From: Aeromicrobium piscarium
GTDB lineage: Bacteria > Actinomycetota > Actinomycetes > Propionibacteriales > Nocardioidaceae
Length of the DNA: 64,000 nucleotides
Assembly (NCBI RefSeq): GCF_007421815.1
Contig: NZ_VLNT01000003.1
Location: forward strand, 62,001 to 126,000
Direction of reading: 5' to 3'
In this document: positions 17,123 through 28,781 of the stretch, piece by piece
Numbering within the stretch: the stretch's first letter is position 1
How the letters are laid out: every line of letters starts with the position of its first letter
Program-made: the position numbers and the translations under genes
Notes under the pieces: model-generated
What the model was told of the DNA's origin: nothing
Databases searched by the model: none
Seen by the model: only the letters and a program-made list of their open reading frames with translations

Positions 17123-18292
17123 ATGACGAGAACACGCTCCGGATGGAAGGTCGGGATCGCCCTGGTGGCGGCGTCGACGATGATGGCGGCCTGCTCCTCC
17201 GGTGGAGGAGACGACGGGGCCGAGGACACGACGGTCAAGATCGGCTTGATCAACAGCCTGACCGGGCCCGCGGCGACCGTCGGCCTCCCGGCCCAGGATG
17301 CCTACGACGCCCTGATCGCCAAGGCGGAGAAGGACGGTCTGAGCGGCTTCGACATCGAGGTCATCCAGCTCGATGACCGCACCGATCCGACTGAGGCTTC
17401 TCGCGCGGTCACCGAACTGGTCAACGAGGACGTCGACGTGATCCTCGGCCCGTTGACCGGCACCGCCATCCTGGCGGCGGCACCCGTGGCGGCACGCGAG
17501 GAGAAGCCGCTGATCGTCTACGCCGGCACCCAGAGCATCACGGATCCGTCCGACTTCTTCGACTGGATCTTCCGCGCCGGACCGCCCGATGAATCGCTGT
17601 GGGCCGCCTCGATCGATCACCTCGCCGCGGACGAGGACATCGAGACGGTCGGCATCATCAGCGAGGAGACCGCCTACGGCAAGGACGCGGTCACGGGAAT
17701 CGAGGAGCGGCTCACCGGGCACGGGATCGAGGTCGTCGAGTCGGTCCACGCGCCGGCAGACGCGGTCGATGTCACCGCCCAGGTCCGCAAGGTCCGATCC
17801 GCCGAACCGGATGCGGTCATCGCCGCGGTCTCGATCGGCACGCTGGCCAACTCCATCGCCAAGGCCAAGGAGGCCATGGGCTTCGACGTCCCGCTGTACG
17901 GCAACTCCTATCTGGCGACCACCACCTTCCGCGACGGGGCGGGATCGGCGGCGACCGGAGCCATCGGCCCGGCCTATATGAACCTCGACGATCCGAGCGA
18001 GAAGATCTCCTCGGGGATCGGCGCGCTGGCCGATGAGGCCGGCTTCGAGCTGACCGGCACCGGCGAGATCCTAGCTGCGAACACCTGGGCTGTGCTCGAA
18101 CAGGCATTGGCCGCCGTCGACGGCGAGGTCGATGGAGCGTCGATCCGCGATGCCATCGAGTCGCTGTGCGATATCGATGCCTACACCGAGGGCCTGGGGT
18201 GCTTCACCGATGACGACCACGACGGCTGGGACGAGACCGGTCTCATCGTGGTCAGGCGCGGCGCCGACGGCACGCTCGAGACCATCGGATGA
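17123..18292 (+). CDS. LIV-type ABC importer substrate-binding lipoprotein 2
   Basis: A 389-aa type I periplasmic-binding-fold lipoprotein with lipobox MAAC and the family opening VKIGLINSLTGPAATVG. It is related to SBP1 but clearly diverged, so the two importers probably recognise different ligands. GGAAGG precedes the ATG. It is followed by a full permease/ATPase set (LivH2, M2, G2, F2), making importer 2 a self-contained unit, whereas SBP1 is separated from its permeases. Confidence 0.9.
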   Translation: MTRTRSGWKVGIALVAASTMMAACSSGGGDDGAEDTTVKIGLINSLTGPAATVGLPAQDAYDALIAKAEKDGLSGFDIEVIQLDDRTDPTEASRAVTELVNEDVDVILGPLTGTAILAAAPVAAREEKPLIVYAGTQSITDPSDFFDWIFRAGPPDESLWAASIDHLAADEDIETVGIISEETAYGKDAVTGIEERLTGHGIEVVESVHAPADAVDVTAQVRKVRSAEPDAVIAAVSIGTLANSIAKAKEAMGFDVPLYGNSYLATTTFRDGAGSAATGAIGPAYMNLDDPSEKISSGIGALADEAGFELTGTGEILAANTWAVLEQALAAVDGEVDGASIRDAIESLCDIDAYTEGLGCFTDDDHDGWDETGLIVVRRGADGTLETIG

Positions 18293-18329
18293 TCGTGCCC
18301 GGCCGCCGAGTCCGGAAGCAGGGATCCCC

Positions 18330-19172
18330 GTGATCACCTTCCTCGAGTTCATCCTCACCGGTGCGATCGCCGGAACCGTCTACGGGCTGACCGCCCTGCC
18401 GATGAGCCTCGTGCACTCGACGACCCACGCGGTCGACTCGGCGGTCGGCGGCTATGTGGTCGTCGCCGGGTTCATCGCCGCGACGATCGGCGGGATCGTG
18501 GGTAGTATCGCGGCCATCATCGCGGCCACCGGGCTGTCCCTGCTCTCCTACGGCCTGTACATCCTGTTGCGGAGGCGCGGACCGGTCAATCCGATCACCT
18601 ATGTGCTGCTGACCTTCGGTCTGCTCACGGTCCTGGAGTCCTTCATCCTCTGGTGGAGGGGCCCTGATGGCATCGTCCGCAGCCTGTTCTCCGGGGAGAT
18701 CCAGGTCGCCGGCATGAGCGTCAGTCCGCAGGCGCTCGTCAATCTGCTGGTCGGCGCCGCGGTGGTCGGCAGTCTGCTCTTCGTCATCTACCGGACCCCC
18801 GCGGGGCTGTGGCTGCGGGCCTCGGCGAGCAACGTCAAGGGTGCCAATCTCGCCGGGCTCGCGGTCGACCGGCTGTGGGCGTCGGTCTTCATCGTGCAGG
18901 GCGCGGTGGCGGGACTGGCCGGCGTACTGCTGTTGAACACCGCGGGCATGAGCTATCAGTCGGCCGCGCATCTGACGCTAATGGCGATCGCCGCCGCGAT
19001 GATCTTCGGATTCCGGGGACCGACTACCGCCTTCTGCGGCGGACTGGTGCTCGGGGTGGTCGAATCGGTCGCCATCGGCTACGTCAGCGGTGCGATCGCC
19101 ACGGCGCTCCCGTTCATCATCATCCTCGCGGCACTCATGATCGGATCGAGGAATGTGGCGGTGAGAGCATGA
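18330..19172 (+). CDS. LIV-type ABC importer permease LivH 2
   Basis: A 280-aa polytopic permease paralogous to LivH1, sharing the opening GxVYGLxALPxSLVHSTTHAVDSAVGG. The GTG at 18330 is chosen because it begins at the conserved first membrane helix and follows GGAAGCAGGGA; the frame is open upstream into SBP2 sequence. The HSTTHA element shared by LivH1 and LivH2 ties the two importers together. It overlaps LivM2 by 4 nt. Confidence 0.87.
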   Translation: MITFLEFILTGAIAGTVYGLTALPMSLVHSTTHAVDSAVGGYVVVAGFIAATIGGIVGSIAAIIAATGLSLLSYGLYILLRRRGPVNPITYVLLTFGLLTVLESFILWWRGPDGIVRSLFSGEIQVAGMSVSPQALVNLLVGAAVVGSLLFVIYRTPAGLWLRASASNVKGANLAGLAVDRLWASVFIVQGAVAGLAGVLLLNTAGMSYQSAAHLTLMAIAAAMIFGFRGPTTAFCGGLVLGVVESVAIGYVSGAIATALPFIIILAALMIGSRNVAVRA

Positions 19173-20164
19173 CCACACTCGTGAAGCGCCACGCCAGTGC
19201 GCTCGGCCTGGTCGCCGTCGTCGCGCTGCTGCTGATCGTCTTCTCCGACGACGGCGTGGTGCTGGGACGTCTCACCACTATCGCCGTGATCGGCCTCATC
19301 GCGCTCTCGGTCGGGATGGGCTGGGGGCAGGTCGGGATCCTCTCCCTCTGTCAGGCCCAGTTCGCGGCGGTCGGCGCCTATGTCACGGCCATCTTGAGCG
19401 TGCAGTACGACTGGCCGGTCCTGCTCACCGTCGTGCCCGCCGCGGTGTTGCCGATGCTCGTGGCGGCGGTCTTCGGTCGCTTCCTGGTGGGTCTGTCGGC
19501 CTTGACGCTGGGCATCGCGACCTTCGTCCTCGCCCGGCTCGCGCACATCGCCATCACGAACGGCGGCGAGCTCACGGGCGGGTTCCTCGGGATATCGGGG
19601 GTGCCCCGCGTGGACTTCGCCCAGAGTCAGCTCGAGTTCGCGTTCCTGTCCTGGGCCTGCGTGCTGATCGTGCTGGTCCTCTACAAGAATCTGATGGACT
19701 CCGCCTTCGGGCGGGCGCTCCGCACCATCCGTCACGATCCGCTCAGAGCCGAGGCCGATGGCATCAGGATCGAGACCCTGCAGACGAAGGCCTTCGCGTT
19801 GACCGCCGGAGTGGCCGGGACGGCGGGGTGGCTCTATGCGCAGTTCCTGTCCTATATCGGCCCGGACTCACTGGGGATCGCCCTCGGGATCTCGGTAGTG
19901 CTGATGGCGATCGTCGGCGGCGCGCAGTCGATCGTGGGCCCCTTGATCGGTGCGGCGGTCCTAATCTCGGTCGGCGACTACATCCCGGTCGAGAGCGCAC
20001 GCGGGATGGTCTACGGCGGCGCGCTGATCCTCATGTTCCTCCTCGCCCCCGGTGGTCTGGCCGCCTTCGCCGGATTCGCCGGCACCGAGCTGAGACGACG
20101 GCGCCGTCACCGTGCGGACAGGTCGCCCGCGCCGGAGGGTCAGGAGGCGGTCTCATGGCACTGA
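19169..20164 (+). CDS. LIV-type ABC importer permease LivM 2
   Basis: A 331-aa polytopic permease paralogous to LivM1. It has the coupling-loop sequence FGRALRTIRHDPLRAEADGI and an Arg-rich cytosolic tail. The ATG at 19169 overlaps the LivH2 stop (ATGA) and begins with the basic MTTLVKRHA typical of an inside-facing N-terminus; the long upstream open frame is a shadow of LivH2. It overlaps LivG2 by 10 nt. Confidence 0.87.
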   Translation: MTTLVKRHASALGLVAVVALLLIVFSDDGVVLGRLTTIAVIGLIALSVGMGWGQVGILSLCQAQFAAVGAYVTAILSVQYDWPVLLTVVPAAVLPMLVAAVFGRFLVGLSALTLGIATFVLARLAHIAITNGGELTGGFLGISGVPRVDFAQSQLEFAFLSWACVLIVLVLYKNLMDSAFGRALRTIRHDPLRAEADGIRIETLQTKAFALTAGVAGTAGWLYAQFLSYIGPDSLGIALGISVVLMAIVGGAQSIVGPLIGAAVLISVGDYIPVESARGMVYGGALILMFLLAPGGLAAFAGFAGTELRRRRRHRADRSPAPEGQEAVSWH

Positions 20165-20940
20165 TAACACGGTCCGTCAGCGTACATTTCGGCGGTGTCG
20201 TGGCCCTGTCGGACGTCACGATCGGCTTCGAGTCCGGTGTCGTCTCCGGGGTCGTGGGGCCCAATGGCTCCGGCAAGACCACGCTCTTCAATGCCCTGGC
20301 CGGCTTCGTCAAGCTGGCCGACGGCACGGTCGTGATGGACGAGCAACCGCTCGACCGGCTGCGGCCCTATCAACGGCTCCAGCCCGGCATCCTGGCCCGG
20401 ACCCTTCAGACACCGCGCAGCGATCCCGACATGACAGTGCGCGAGTCCATCCTGTGCGGCTTCTACGGCTCCCTGCGTGCCGGGATGCTCCGTTCGATGC
20501 TCAGGACTCCGGCCGTGCGACGCGGTGAGGCGGGCGCGAGACGCCAGGTCGACGACATCATCGGCGCGCTAGGCCTCGGCCCGTTCGCCGACATGAGGGT
20601 GGGCGGTGCACCGATCGGCATTGTTCGGCTGACCGATGTCGGTCGAGCGATGGCGGCCGATCCGAAGTATCTGCTGCTCGATGAACCCGCCGCCGGTCTG
20701 GACGAGGAGGAACGGGCCCGACTCGCCGCGAAGATCGTCGACGTCGCGCGCTCGGGGGTCGGGGTCGTGCTCATCGAGCACAACTTCCCCCTGATCCGGC
20801 TGGTCTGCGATGTGGTCACCGTCCTCAACAACGGACAGCAGATCGCTCATGGGACGCCGGGCGAGGTCAGCAGGGAGCCGCAGGTCGTGGACGCATATCT
20901 GGGAAAGGGCACGCATGAATCGACGAGTGACGACTCTTGA
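20155..20940 (+). CDS. LIV-type ABC importer ATPase LivG 2
   Basis: A 261-aa nucleotide-binding subunit with Walker A GPNGSGKTT, Walker B YLLLDEPAAGL and the H-loop VLIEHNF. As in LivG1, the ABC signature is eroded (APIGIVRLTDVGRAM). The ATG at 20155 follows AGGAGG and lies in the LivM2 C-terminus; the upstream open frame is not ABC-like. The 26-nt overlap with LivF2 mirrors the 23-nt overlap in module 1. Confidence 0.87.
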   Translation: MALITRSVSVHFGGVVALSDVTIGFESGVVSGVVGPNGSGKTTLFNALAGFVKLADGTVVMDEQPLDRLRPYQRLQPGILARTLQTPRSDPDMTVRESILCGFYGSLRAGMLRSMLRTPAVRRGEAGARRQVDDIIGALGLGPFADMRVGGAPIGIVRLTDVGRAMAADPKYLLLDEPAAGLDEEERARLAAKIVDVARSGVGVVLIEHNFPLIRLVCDVVTVLNNGQQIAHGTPGEVSREPQVVDAYLGKGTHESTSDDS

Positions 20941-21643
20941 TGTCGAGGCGCTGTCAGCGCAGTACGGTCGAATCCGCGTTGTGCGCGACTTCTCCGAGCA
21001 GCTGGTGGCCGGCGAGGTGCTGGCGGTGCTCGGACCGAACGGCGCCGGCAAGTCCAGCCTGCTCGGTGCCATCGCGGGGGTCGTCGCCGGCTCCGGGAGG
21101 GTGACCGTGAACGGGTGCGAGGTGGGCGATCTGCCGGCCTATCGCCGTGTCCGCGCCGGGCTGGCCCTGGTCCCCGAGGTGCGGGGCAATCTCTTTCCCA
21201 CCCTGACGATCCGGCAGAACCTCTCGGTTCCCCGGGTCGGCGCCGACGGCAGCGGCTCACGCGAGGAGAGGATCGACCTCGTTCTCACGCTGTTTCCGCG
21301 GTTGAACCAGATGCTCGACCGGACCTGTTCGGCGCTCAGCGGAGGTGAGCAGCAGATGGTGGCGATCGGGATGGCGCTGATGGCCGATCCGGTGGCGCTG
21401 ATGCTCGATGAGCCGTCCCAAGGGCTCGCGCCCGCGGTGCTCCTGGACGTCTCCGCCGCGGTGCGCCGGCTGGCCGAGACCGGGCTCTCCATCATGGTCA
21501 CCGAGCAGAACCATGCCTTCGCCGCCGACATGGCCGATCGCTACCTGGTCCTGAACGGCGGAGCGACCACCGGGCGGGGCACGGCCGCCGACCTCTCGGA
21601 CCGGGAGGCCCTCGCCGCGGCCTATCTCGGCGAGGGCGCCTGA
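20915..21643 (+). CDS. LIV-type ABC importer ATPase LivF 2
   Basis: A 242-aa nucleotide-binding subunit with Walker A GPNGAGKSS, an intact signature ALSGGEQQ and Walker B LMLDEPSQGL. The ATG at 20915 begins MNRRVTTLDVEALSAQYG, the normal LivF start, after GGGAAAGGG. It is the final gene of the third rightward unit, converging on the TetR gene with 16 nt between stops. Confidence 0.88.
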   Translation: MNRRVTTLDVEALSAQYGRIRVVRDFSEQLVAGEVLAVLGPNGAGKSSLLGAIAGVVAGSGRVTVNGCEVGDLPAYRRVRAGLALVPEVRGNLFPTLTIRQNLSVPRVGADGSGSREERIDLVLTLFPRLNQMLDRTCSALSGGEQQMVAIGMALMADPVALMLDEPSQGLAPAVLLDVSAAVRRLAETGLSIMVTEQNHAFAADMADRYLVLNGGATTGRGTAADLSDREALAAAYLGEGA

Positions 21644-21659
21644 ACCCGCGGAGGACGGC

Positions 21660-22343
21660 TCAGGCCTGGGCGAAGAGACGGTCCATCTCTGTCGTCACCG
21701 CATCCGGTGACATTCCGGCAGCCCGCAACCAGGTCTCGGTCAGGACTCTGACGACGGCACCCTGGTCCAGATCCTCACCGAAGGCGAACCACTCGAAGCA
21801 CAGACGTCCGGTCATGGCCACCAGCGCACGCGCCGTGTAGAAGATGTCCAGGGACTCGCTCGCGTGTCCAGCCTCCTGCAGCCGCGACAGGGAGCGCTCC
21901 GCGCGTGCGATCGCGATATCGCGTTGGGTCCGCAACAGCTCGTGGATCTCGTCATCGATCATGGCCGTGTGCTCGAACTGGATCATCATCGCCCGCGAAC
22001 GGCTGTAGGACTCCACGTACAGCCGTACACCGTCGAGGACGGCGGCGATCGGATCGCCCCGCACGAGACTCCTGGTGTTCACCATCTCGGCGGCCAGGGA
22101 TTCTACGAGCGTACGGAAGATGACTTCCTTAGACTCGAAATAGGTGTAGAAGGTGCCATGGGACACCCCCGCCGCCTTGGCGATGTCCTGGACCCTCGCG
22201 GTGTGGAAGCCGAGATCAGAGAAGACCTTCTCGGCCGCCGTCAGCAGCTGCGCTCGAGTCCGTCGGCCCTTCGGGGACAGCGATTGGGTAGCGGGATCAT
22301 CGGTGACGGCCGCGGTGCTGCTGCCCAGCGATTTCTTGTCCAT
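21660..22343 (-). CDS. TetR-family transcriptional regulator
   Basis: A 227-aa regulator with an N-terminal TetR helix-turn-helix at about residues 28-75 ([17 protein letters not shown] followed by [21 protein letters not shown]) and a C-terminal ligand-binding region of the acyl-CoA-responsive kind in length. The start at ATG 22343 is chosen over an upstream GTG-type extension because it gives the usual short N-terminal arm. Position at the cluster edge and a shared motif in two cluster promoters make it the likely regulator, with a CoA-ester or imported acid as inducer; this is inference. No copy of the motif is seen in its own upstream region. Confidence 0.85.
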   Translation of the reverse strand: MDKKSLGSSTAAVTDDPATQSLSPKGRRTRAQLLTAAEKVFSDLGFHTARVQDIAKAAGVSHGTFYTYFESKEVIFRTLVESLAAEMVNTRSLVRGDPIAAVLDGVRLYVESYSRSRAMMIQFEHTAMIDDEIHELLRTQRDIAIARAERSLSRLQEAGHASESLDIFYTARALVAMTGRLCFEWFAFGEDLDQGAVVRVLTETWLRAAGMSPDAVTTEMDRLFAQA

Positions 22344-22442
22344 TGGTCCGACGCTCCGCCTTCCGGGTACTTCGCCATTCGCGCTCGTCCCAGGGTAGAA
22401 CACCGCGCCCGCGGGCACCCCAGTCCCGAGCAGGCCGTCCGT

Positions 22443-26180
<3,738 letters not shown>

Positions 26181-26189
26181 AGCGGCAGA

Positions 26190-26195
26190 ACCTTA
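26190..26195 (-). promoter_or_regulatory. -10 box of metH
   Basis: TAAGGT read on the minus strand lies 9 nt upstream of the metH GTG, giving a leader of only one to three bases. No clear -35 is visible and no Shine-Dalgarno precedes the start. Confidence 0.4.
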
Positions 26196-26277
26196 GGTGG
26201 AGTACGGGTACGTCCAGCCTACGGCGGGCTCGCCTCGGCCACGATGATCGTTCGTTCTCTGGACATCATACGGTGGA

Positions 26278-26928
26278 GTGGTGACACTTCCTGACGCAGT
26301 CCTGTGGGACATGGACGGCACGCTCATCGACACCGAGCCCTTCTGGATCGCCAGCGAGCACGAGCTGGCCGCGGAGCACGACCGGCCCTGGACGGAGGAA
26401 GACAGCCTCGCACTCGTCGGCAGCGGCCTGCTCGAGGCGGGCGCCTACATCCGCCGGCGGCTGGACTCCGCGATGACGCCCGAGCAGATCGTCGACTACA
26501 TGATCGGCCGCGTCACCGCGCGCCTCGGCGAGGGACTGCCGTGGCGGCCCGGTGCTGTCGACCTGGTGCGCGGTTTCACCGACGCGGGCATACCCCAGGC
26601 CCTGGTGACGATGTCCTACGCGAGCCTCGCCGCACCCGTGATGGAGGCCCTCGGCTTCGACGTGCTCGTCAGCGGGGATGCCGTCGATCACGCCAAGCCG
26701 CATCCCGAGCCTTATCTGCTCGCGGCTCGTCGGCTCGGGGTCGAGCCGCAACGCTGCCTCGCGATCGAGGATTCCAAGACGGGCGCGACATCGGCCAACG
26801 CGGCGGGATGCGTCGTGGTGGCTGTGCCGCACGCCGTCAACGTGCCGGAGGCAACGCGCCGGACCATCCTGCGCTCACTCGACGGTCAGACGCCCGGCTC
26901 GCTCTGGGCCCTCGCGTCCACCAACTGA
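26278..26928 (+). CDS. HAD-superfamily phosphatase
   Basis: A 216-aa HAD hydrolase of the beta-phosphoglucomutase-like group. Motif I is DMDGT near the N-terminus (nucleophile Asp and acid/base Asp), motif II is the Ser in MSYAS, motif III is the Lys in DHAKPHPE and motif IV is EDSKTG. A helical cap lies between motifs I and II. Actinobacteria often keep such a gene beside metH, but the substrate is unknown. The GTG at 26278 is used; a second GTG follows directly. Its last 43 nt overlap the convergent RecB-like gene. Confidence 0.88.
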   Translation: MVTLPDAVLWDMDGTLIDTEPFWIASEHELAAEHDRPWTEEDSLALVGSGLLEAGAYIRRRLDSAMTPEQIVDYMIGRVTARLGEGLPWRPGAVDLVRGFTDAGIPQALVTMSYASLAAPVMEALGFDVLVSGDAVDHAKPHPEPYLLAARRLGVEPQRCLAIEDSKTGATSANAAGCVVVAVPHAVNVPEATRRTILRSLDGQTPGSLWALASTN

Positions 26929-27779
26929 AGCTCGGGGAACTCCGGCGGTGTGCCGCCGAACTCCGGACACCGGGACTGATGCGCGCAGAAACGGCACAGC
27001 GGCCCGGTCGACGGCCGGAAATCCTGCCTCTCGATGGAGTCGGCGATCGCCTGCCACAGCGCGGTGAGCCGGCGCTCCGTCACCAGCAGATCCTGTTCCG
27101 TCGGTGTGTACGACAGCACGGACCGGTCGGCGAGGTAGTAGAGCTGCAGGAGCGTCGGCAGCACGCCACGTGTGCGCCAGACGACGAGGGCGTAGAACTT
27201 GAGCTGAGACATCGCCCTGTCCTCGAACATCGGCCCGGGGGAGCGCCCGGTCTTGTAGTCGACGACGCGGATCAGGCCCTCCGGAGAGATGTCGATGCGG
27301 TCGACGATGCCGTGCAGCGTGAGTCCGGAGTCGAGGGTGTGGGCGACACGCTCCTCGCGAGCCGCGGGCTCGAGCCACCGCGGGTCCTCGACACTGAAGT
27401 ACGCACCGAGCAGGCCTTCGGCGGAGGTGAGCCACTCGGCCTCGGCCGCGGCATCGGCACCGCTGTCGAACAGATCGGTCAGCCGAGGATCCTCCTCGCG
27501 GATCGACTGCCACTGGTCGGGCAGGAGCTCACGGGCGCGCTCGAGCGTGCGCTCGGGCGCGGGTACGTCGAACAGCGCCTCGAGCACGGCGTGCACGAGC
27601 GTGCCCCGGGCCGCGACGGGATCGGCCGGCTCCGGGAGGCGGTCGATGGTGCGGAAGCGGTAGAGCAGCGGGCAGGTGGTGAAGTCGCCCGCGCGGCTCG
27701 GCGACAGTGATCGCTTGACGGCACGTGGGGCGGCAGGCGCCTCCACCACCCTCATCGTTCCCTCGCTTCGCTCGGTCAT
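26886..27779 (-). CDS. RecB-family PD-(D/E)XK nuclease with Fe-S cysteines
   Basis: A 297-aa single-domain RecB/AddB-like nuclease. The active site is seen in GIVDRIDISPEG followed by VVDYKTG. An N-terminal cysteine (TTCPLLYRFR) and a C-terminal CRFC...C cluster would hold the [4Fe-4S] staple known from AddB. The ATG at 27779 lies 7 nt after a TACCGT -10 box; an ATG at 27755 with GAGGG is an alternative. The open frame extends far upstream, but that part is antisense to the protease gene. Orthologues sit in the same place in many actinobacterial proteasome neighbourhoods. The 3' end overlaps the HAD gene by 43 nt tail to tail. Confidence 0.87.
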   Translation of the reverse strand: MTERSEGTMRVVEAPAAPRAVKRSLSPSRAGDFTTCPLLYRFRTIDRLPEPADPVAARGTLVHAVLEALFDVPAPERTLERARELLPDQWQSIREEDPRLTDLFDSGADAAAEAEWLTSAEGLLGAYFSVEDPRWLEPAAREERVAHTLDSGLTLHGIVDRIDISPEGLIRVVDYKTGRSPGPMFEDRAMSQLKFYALVVWRTRGVLPTLLQLYYLADRSVLSYTPTEQDLLVTERRLTALWQAIADSIERQDFRPSTGPLCRFCAHQSRCPEFGGTPPEFPELQLVDARAQSEPGV

Positions 27780-27786
27780 GCGATCC

Positions 27787-27841
27787 ACGGTACGGCCGGC
27801 CGCCGACAGTTCCGCGATGCCGCGCGGGAGGTCTGTACCGT
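27787..27841. promoter_or_regulatory. Divergent leaderless promoters of RecB-like and site-2 protease genes
   Basis: TACCGT occurs once on each strand: 27792-27787 leftward, 7 nt from the nuclease ATG at 27779, and 27836-27841 rightward, 7 nt from the GTG at 27849. Neither gene has a Shine-Dalgarno at the chosen start. No convincing -35 boxes are seen. Confidence 0.5.
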
Positions 27842-27848
27842 AGTGCCC

Positions 27849-28781
27849 GTGAGCGAGCGACGTCCCCGGGGTGCCTGGCGCATCGGTCGCATCGCCGGCG
27901 CGGACATTCTCATCCGTCCGTCTCTGCTCGTCATGGGTGTCCTGCTGGTCATCGTGTTCGCGCCGCAGTTCGAACGCCTCGGCGGCAATCCCTACGCGGT
28001 AGCGGGAGTCTTCGTCGCCTCGCTCTACGCATCGATCCTGCTGCACGAGATCGCCCATGTGGTCGCGGCGCGCGCTTTCGGCATGCGCGTTCCGTCGGTG
28101 ACGTTGCATCTGCTCGGGGGCGAGACCCATCTGGAGGGCGAGTCCCGCTCGCCGACGCAGGAATTCGTCACGGCGATCGTCGGACCGCTCGCCTCCCTGG
28201 TCGTCGGCGTGGCCGCCTGGTGGTCCGCCCTCCAGCTTCCCGCCGGACTGATCTATGCCGTCCTGTGGTCGGTCGGCTTCATCAACATCCTCGTCGCGGG
28301 CTTCAACATGCTGCCCGGCCTCCCACTCGACGGCGGCCGGGTGTTCCGGGCCCTGATCTGGGGCGCGACCGGATCGGAGTCCCGTGGCGTGCTGGCAGCC
28401 GGATGGCTCGGACGACTCGCCGCCGTCGGACTGGTGGTCTGGGCCGTACTGACCGTGGACCGGCTCGAGCCCTTCCACCTCACCCGTGCCCTGCTGTTCG
28501 GCGTCGTGGCGATCTTCCTCTGGCAAGGGTCCTCCGGCGCGCTGGCGCACGGTCGCCGGCTCACCCGCGTCGACCGGATCGTCGCCCGGGACCTGGCGGT
28601 CGACGCCGAGCCGCCTCCGGAAGCCATCGCCCTCCCCGCGAGCCTGTCGGGACGCCGCCTTCTGATCGCCATGGTCGAGCACCCGGCCCGCGTGTACGCG
28701 CTCGTGGAGCCGGACGGTACCGTCGTCGGTCGGCTCGACGCCGCCAGCGTCGACCGTGCCTATCGAGAGGAGATGCGGTGA
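27849..28781 (+). CDS. Site-2-type (M50) membrane metalloprotease
   Basis: A 310-aa intramembrane zinc protease. Seen: LLHEIAHVVAAR (HExxH zinc motif in a membrane helix), NMLPGLPLDGGRV (the family's third-ligand Asp motif) and about six hydrophobic segments, followed by a soluble C-terminal region resembling a degenerate CBS-like domain. The GTG at 27849 fits a leaderless transcript; a GTG at 27843 adds two residues. Substrates are unknown. It overlaps the TrmI start by 4 nt (GTGA), an arrangement conserved upstream of Mpa/ARC in actinobacteria. Confidence 0.88.
   Translation: MSERRPRGAWRIGRIAGADILIRPSLLVMGVLLVIVFAPQFERLGGNPYAVAGVFVASLYASILLHEIAHVVAARAFGMRVPSVTLHLLGGETHLEGESRSPTQEFVTAIVGPLASLVVGVAAWWSALQLPAGLIYAVLWSVGFINILVAGFNMLPGLPLDGGRVFRALIWGATGSESRGVLAAGWLGRLAAVGLVVWAVLTVDRLEPFHLTRALLFGVVAIFLWQGSSGALAHGRRLTRVDRIVARDLAVDAEPPPEAIALPASLSGRRLLIAMVEHPARVYALVEPDGTVVGRLDAASVDRAYREEMR

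Noticed and set aside
1..22343. Ordinary type II polyketide or fatty-acid synthase cluster
   Set aside because: No ACP, chain-length factor, ketoreductase or malonyl transferase, and two importers instead; kept as an alternative only if such genes lie left of the window.
26181..26277. Cobalamin or SAM riboswitch upstream of metH
   Set aside because: The divergent gap is 97 nt, too short for a B12 riboswitch, and no B12-box-like or SAM-box pattern is seen.
28000..28682. Long N-terminal extension of the RecB-like nuclease
   Set aside because: The extension is antisense to the membrane protease gene. The ATG at 27779 next to a TACCGT -10 box gives the family's usual length.
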